Positions 55,801 through 61,800 of a stretch of 64,000 nucleotides of DNA are shown piece by piece. This DNA comes from Sphagnum compactum (Eukaryota; Bryophyta; Sphagnopsida; Sphagnales), in NCBI GenBank assembly GCA_965153455.1, contig OZ234497.1:11842001-11906000 (forward strand). The letters are read 5' to 3'. A program made the position numbers and the translations under genes. Below the pieces are notes generated by a model that saw nothing but the letters and a program-made list of their open reading frames with translations, did no database searches and had not been told where the DNA came from. Position 1 is the stretch's first letter, and every line of letters starts with the position of its first letter.

Positions 55801-58800
55801 ATGAAAAAGATCGCGTAATGGCTGATATTCGGGACTATGTGCGCGCCTTGGGTTTGGCCGAAACAAAAGAGCAACTATACTCGTCATTTATCAATAGGTC
55901 GAGGGAGAATTTGCATGTGGTGCTGTGTATGAGTCCGGTCGGTGAAGCATTTCGAGCAAGATGTCGCCAATTTCCTTCTCTCATCAATTGTTGCACAATT
56001 GATTGGTTCAACGAATGGCCCGAAGAAGCACTCTTGTCCGTCAGCACCTTTTTTCTATCAATTGTAGACCTAGGCACAGATGAGGTGAGTTATAACATTT
56101 CAAGCTATTAAAATTTTTGATTTTATAGTTTTTTTTTAGGTGAAATCCTAACCAAAAATATTTTGTTGCTATTTCAATCTTTTCATCCGTTTTCATCCAA
56201 TATTTTCATCCAAACCCTAAACCTATTGATGTCCTTACACGCCCAATGTATATTTTTTCCTTGTCTTTTTACCTAGAAAGATTGAAAACCAAACACTCAA
56301 CATTGTATAAATACTCATCTCTATCATAGTTAACATAGAAATTCTATACTCAAATTAGACCTTGGTGTCCATCCATCCATCTATCCATCCATCCATGTTG
56401 AACAATCTTGTGTATGTTCTTGCAAATGGTAATTAGGTGAAAATGAAGGTGGCACAAATGTGTGTCGAGATACACATGTCGGTTTCCTCCATGGCGGATC
56501 AATTTTGGAATGAATTACGACGCAAATATTACATTACACCCAAGTCATATTTGGATTGTGTGAATTTTTACATAACTCTCTTCTTTGAGAAAAGGGAAGA
56601 AAGTGTTGCCGCACAAGATCGATTTCTCAATGGGCTTAATAAGTTGAAGGAGACAAATGAGCTAATCGCAACAATGAAGGTAGGTTTAGTCATGTAATAT
56701 CCTTTCGCAATCAAGCACTTTGACTAACAAAACAAGCTTCAAACCTAGAGTCACAAGGTTGTTCACCACCTTGCTCATAGAATATCAAAATCAATCTTTT
56801 TCGAGCTTGCAATAAGCGAAAATTGAAAATATCACATAATGATGAATATGATACAAGAGCTAATAAAATGTTATTGATTATTTATTTATTTAATAAAATA
56901 AGTCTATGCCAAAAAAAAATTTGACATTCCATCAACAAGTGATCATCATATCTTAAAAGATGACATATATATTGTGTGATATGTGTTGATGGTATGTCCT
57001 TCATGTAGTTTATCATGCCAAGAAAAAAATCTTAACTTGTTTTCTATGCATGCAAATGTACTTATGCACCACATTTTGTATTAGAAAGTTTTAGATTTAT
57101 CTCAAAGATGCATAATATTTCCATTGATTACATAGGTAATCTATTGGAACATTATAAAATGTGTACAGGTAGAGTTGGGAGAATTGGCACCCATACTTGC
57201 CGAAAAATCTGAAATTACCAACAAATTGCTTAACCAAGTGGCAAATGATCAAAGTGCGGCCCAAAAGGTGCAACACATTTTCATGAGACATATAATGCAA
57301 TTAGTAATTTATCACTATCTTGTGCACAATTATGATGGATGTATTATGAAGGAATTCATACAAGAGTCGAATTTCATAATTATTTACAGTATGAGGTTTC
57401 AAGATAATGGTGTAAAGTACCGAATACATATTTCTAATAGGCAAGAAATGAGTGAAATAATCTGAAATACTTGATTTGAACACTTAACTTTTTTCTCAAT
57501 TTTTGTTCGGTTTTTTTTTCTTGGGCATTCATTATTAATAGAACTTGTCAAATTTTATGATGGGTATGGTGTTGGCACAATGTAGACAAATCTTCCATGT
57601 CCACATCATGTTCATGGTATTTTTTTTAATAAAAATGTTGTTGTCTCAAATGGTTTTTAAAAAAATCAAATAAATTTTGATTTCTTGTGCTTGGACAAAG
57701 ATGTTAAGTCCTATTTTTGTTATGATGGAGGTTGTGTTTATTTAACCATATGGCTTTATGTACTAATTTCATGAATTTTTGAAAAATTGGAAGTTGAGTT
57801 GGTATGTAGCCTTTAATTCATTTTCATAATTTGATAATTGAAACTCATAAAATCCATACACATTTATAAGTTCCCTGTTCCCACTGATAAGGATAACTAT
57901 TGCTCTTGTGATACCATATATATGCGTATTAAAATGATAAGAACACCAAGATCATATTATATATAGTCCACCTATTATTTTATTTCATTTTAGAACCAAA
58001 ATTTATAGGAAACTAAAATAGCCCCAATACCATTTTGCCCTAACACCCAACTTCAATGTGAAAATTTTACACATTTGTGTTCCTCATAAAACCTATGGCA
58101 TTGTCCCATTCAAGGAGGTTAATGGATTGTCAGATATTGTAGGTTTCTTTAAAACATTGATAATAATATGATAACAAATTTTTGGGGGGGACATAAAAGT
58201 TGGGAAATTTTGGGAAATTTTGTGTATATAGTGTTAATTTTACTAATTTAGCTAATTTTTTGGAAATTTTAACCAAAAATTTTAGATCACAAAATTAAAA
58301 AAGAAATCCCCTAGTTTGCACTATAATTAGCTAAATGTGAATTTGGAAATTTTTTTTAGTGATGTAAAGGCATTTTGAATTATGAAATATGTGATCATCT
58401 TTGTGGTTGCCTTCATAGGTGAAAGATACAGTCGAACAAGAAGAAGCCCAAGTGAAAGAACAAGCGGCCTTAACACAACTAATCAAAGATGATGCCCAAA
58501 AGGATTTAGACGCGGCGTTGCCAGCCCTAAATGCCGCACTCACAGCTCTCAACTCTTTAAACAAGAACGACATCACAGAAATCAAATCCTTTTCAAAGCC
58601 ACCGCCCCTCGTATTGGTCACTATGGAGGCCGTGTGCATTTTATTGGGTGAAAAACCCGAGTGGGATGCTGCTAAGAAGGTGTTAATTTTTCACCCCTAC
58701 ATTTTCTAAAAACTCCATAATCTCATTCATTAAGGTCTGGGGTGGTAGATTATGTCATTTTCTTGATCACATTATAGGACACAATCGTCTAGTGATGATG

Positions 58801-61800
58801 ATCGTACACACTTCTAAGAGTGACGAAAGTCATCCATTGTGTAAAAATTCAATCTGCTACAACTACCCTAGATAATTTCTTTATGGAAAATGTGATCAAA
58901 TCTCCAATTTTTCATCCATTATGCAACTTCTAAAGCATTTTACACAAATTTGTTGTTGGTGAAAATATATTGTAAGTGTTAAAATGTTAACCCTAAACCC
59001 TCCCTCAGAAACATATGCTCCCCCCCCCCCCCAAATATAGTAGTTAGGCCAGGCTCCTTGGGGGAAAGCATGACCCCCACTTTCCTTTTCTCCCAAGGAA
59101 AACCTGACCCAATTTCTTCATTTTCTCCCCTATGATAGTGGGACAAGTAAAGAACTTGCATTTGGGTAGCCAAAATCTTCCAAAGATGACTTCTTCATAA
59201 AAAAACGGCTACATGGGGAAAAAGATGGCTATTGAGATATTTGAACCCCAGATCTTGGACTTAATAAATTGATTCCATCAATTATAATTATAATTATGTG
59301 ATACCAAAGATTATTTTTTTAATTGTTATAACTCAGGTCCAATAAAAAAAATTGGGGAAATATTTTTTTGTTGTGCAATTGTTTACCACTTTTAATTCAC
59401 ATTGTTATGCCTGAAAAACACTTACTTATCGTAATGTTGTCTCTTGGCAATAACCAGTCTCAACCGGTGTTTTTTTTTTTCCAAAAAAAATATTTTTTCA
59501 ACAAAAAAAGGGAAATTTTAGGATTTTTTTTCCTCTCTAGTGTAAATCCAACTAATTTTGTAAATTTTTTGGAGATATTAGCCTTTTTTACTTAATTTCA
59601 AAATGGGAAAAAAGATACCAAGTCACAACCAAGGATATATTTTTCAATTTTCCGATGTTGTGTCATTGGCTAGCATCCAAAGAGAGATCTAGCATTAAAT
59701 GGCAACAGATTTTGAGAACATGTCTAAATAGTCTTTACAAACACTAGTTAAAACAAATGCTAACAAAATTAAAAATCAGAGTCCAATAGTGGCAAACTGT
59801 TTTCAATTTGTTTTTCTAAATTTGGCCTTCTCCACCCCAAAAAAAAAATGACAGAATATTCTCTTTCATTTGTATTTTTTCACATTTTGGTGAAATTTCA
59901 CTCCCCAAAAAAAAAAAAACATGAATCACAACTCCCTTGTGTTAAGTAGGGATCCTACAATGAATCCAAATTTGAAGCCAACAAAAATTCCAAAAACAAC
60001 TTTTGACCCCAAAATTATTATTTTTTTAAAATGTTGATTATTCTAATTTAATCTTACAAAAACTGAAAACATCAAATCCGTATAAATAAAATAAATCTCA
60101 TGATTTTATTATACTTTACCTCCGACCAATGTTCAGCACAAAATAATTCACAAAAGGTCTAGCCAAAAAAAGAGAAAAGACTTCAACTACTATGCCAAAA
60201 TAGGGTAATAACTAATATCCAGCACTTTTTCCTTTTTTTTTTTTTCCAATTTTCTGATATATTTTGAAACACAATAGTTTTCATTGCGCATATAATGGAA
60301 ACTAAAGTTTCTAACTTTTTTTTCTTTTTTAATTTTTTTTTCTTTTTTCTTTTTTTAATTTTTTTTCTTTTTTCTTTTTAAAAAAAAAATTCTTTTAACT
60401 CCATTGTTCAACAATTTGTGTTTTTCATCTATGCACTGAATAGGTAATGGGAGACACTGGATTTATAAAATCGCTTATCGAATTTGATAAAGACAATATT
60501 ACACCTCTTACCCAGAAAAAACTTTCAAAATATATACAAGACCCTTTGTTCCTTCCTGAACTTGTGGCAAGGCAAAGTAAAGCTGCCACTAGCCTATGTA
60601 TGTGGGTGCGCGCAATGGATGTTTATGCGGATGTGTCAAAAGTTGTCGCCCCCAAGAAAGCTGTAATTTTTCATCCACATTTCCCTACCCACTTTCCATA
60701 TATATATACCAAACAGTATGATTGTGAGGCTTTTCACATAACAATTGATATTGTTAATCACTTGCAAAAAAATTTATTATAAATCACAAGTAATTTCTTT
60801 TTAGAACAATGGACCAATCAAAATCTATGAAAGTTCGCTAATAAATCCAATGGATTAGTAGTCTTGCACCCAACATGAGAGACTACATCCATTATTTCCA
60901 TGAATAAAGAATTTTGAAATATGTCTAAAGGTTGTATAGTAGGGAAGCCATAGATTTTATAATCACATCCATCCATGACCTTGGTTAAGTGTAATATTAG
61001 TGAACAACACTGACTTGTTAATTCTCGAAACTTGATCAAAATTATTAAACGACATGCATCCACAAGGAAATTATGAGTTTGATAGAGATTTTGTTGGCCT
61101 TGCTTACCAAGGCAAGGATATTGTTAGTGTTTAGATTCATTATAGAGTATAGTAGCTTAAGGGATTTTGGCCCCTAGCTAATAATATCTTTATTATATGA
61201 GGATTTTTGAAAGATGGCATTTTGGCTTGTGTTGAGCTTGAAATTAGTTAATAGAATTATGATATTTTGAAGGATTTTGATTTTTTTTAGAGGATCATTT
61301 TAAATAACATATTTTTACATGGTGAAATATTTGAATTTCCGTTTAGTGTAAAGACACTTTATAATGTACATGCCAAGGCCACAATGTGACACACCCCTTG
61401 TTGATCTTGTTTATTCAGACTTTGAAGCAAGCAGAAGATGCATTGAAAGCTGCAGATGTTACACTTGCTTTAAAGAGAAAACAACTTGCGGATGTCGAAT
61501 CCCAAGTTGCAAGCCTAAAGGCCAATTTGAAACTAGTGGAGGATGAAATGGCCGATTTGCAAGGCCAAGTATTGTTGACCGAGAATCGATTAATTCGAGC
61601 TGGGAAGCTAACCGCCGCACTTGGCGATGAAGCGGTAAATTACAAGCTTTTTCCATGAGTTGCATGTTTAGTTTTTTCACATTGAGATCTCCCAAACGGT
61701 GACCGCCCCATTGTGCTTTTGGTACCATTCAAAAGCCCTCAAGAAGTAAGGGTGCACTTAGGTGGTTTTTGTAAGGATTATTAACTTATGGCGCATGAGT

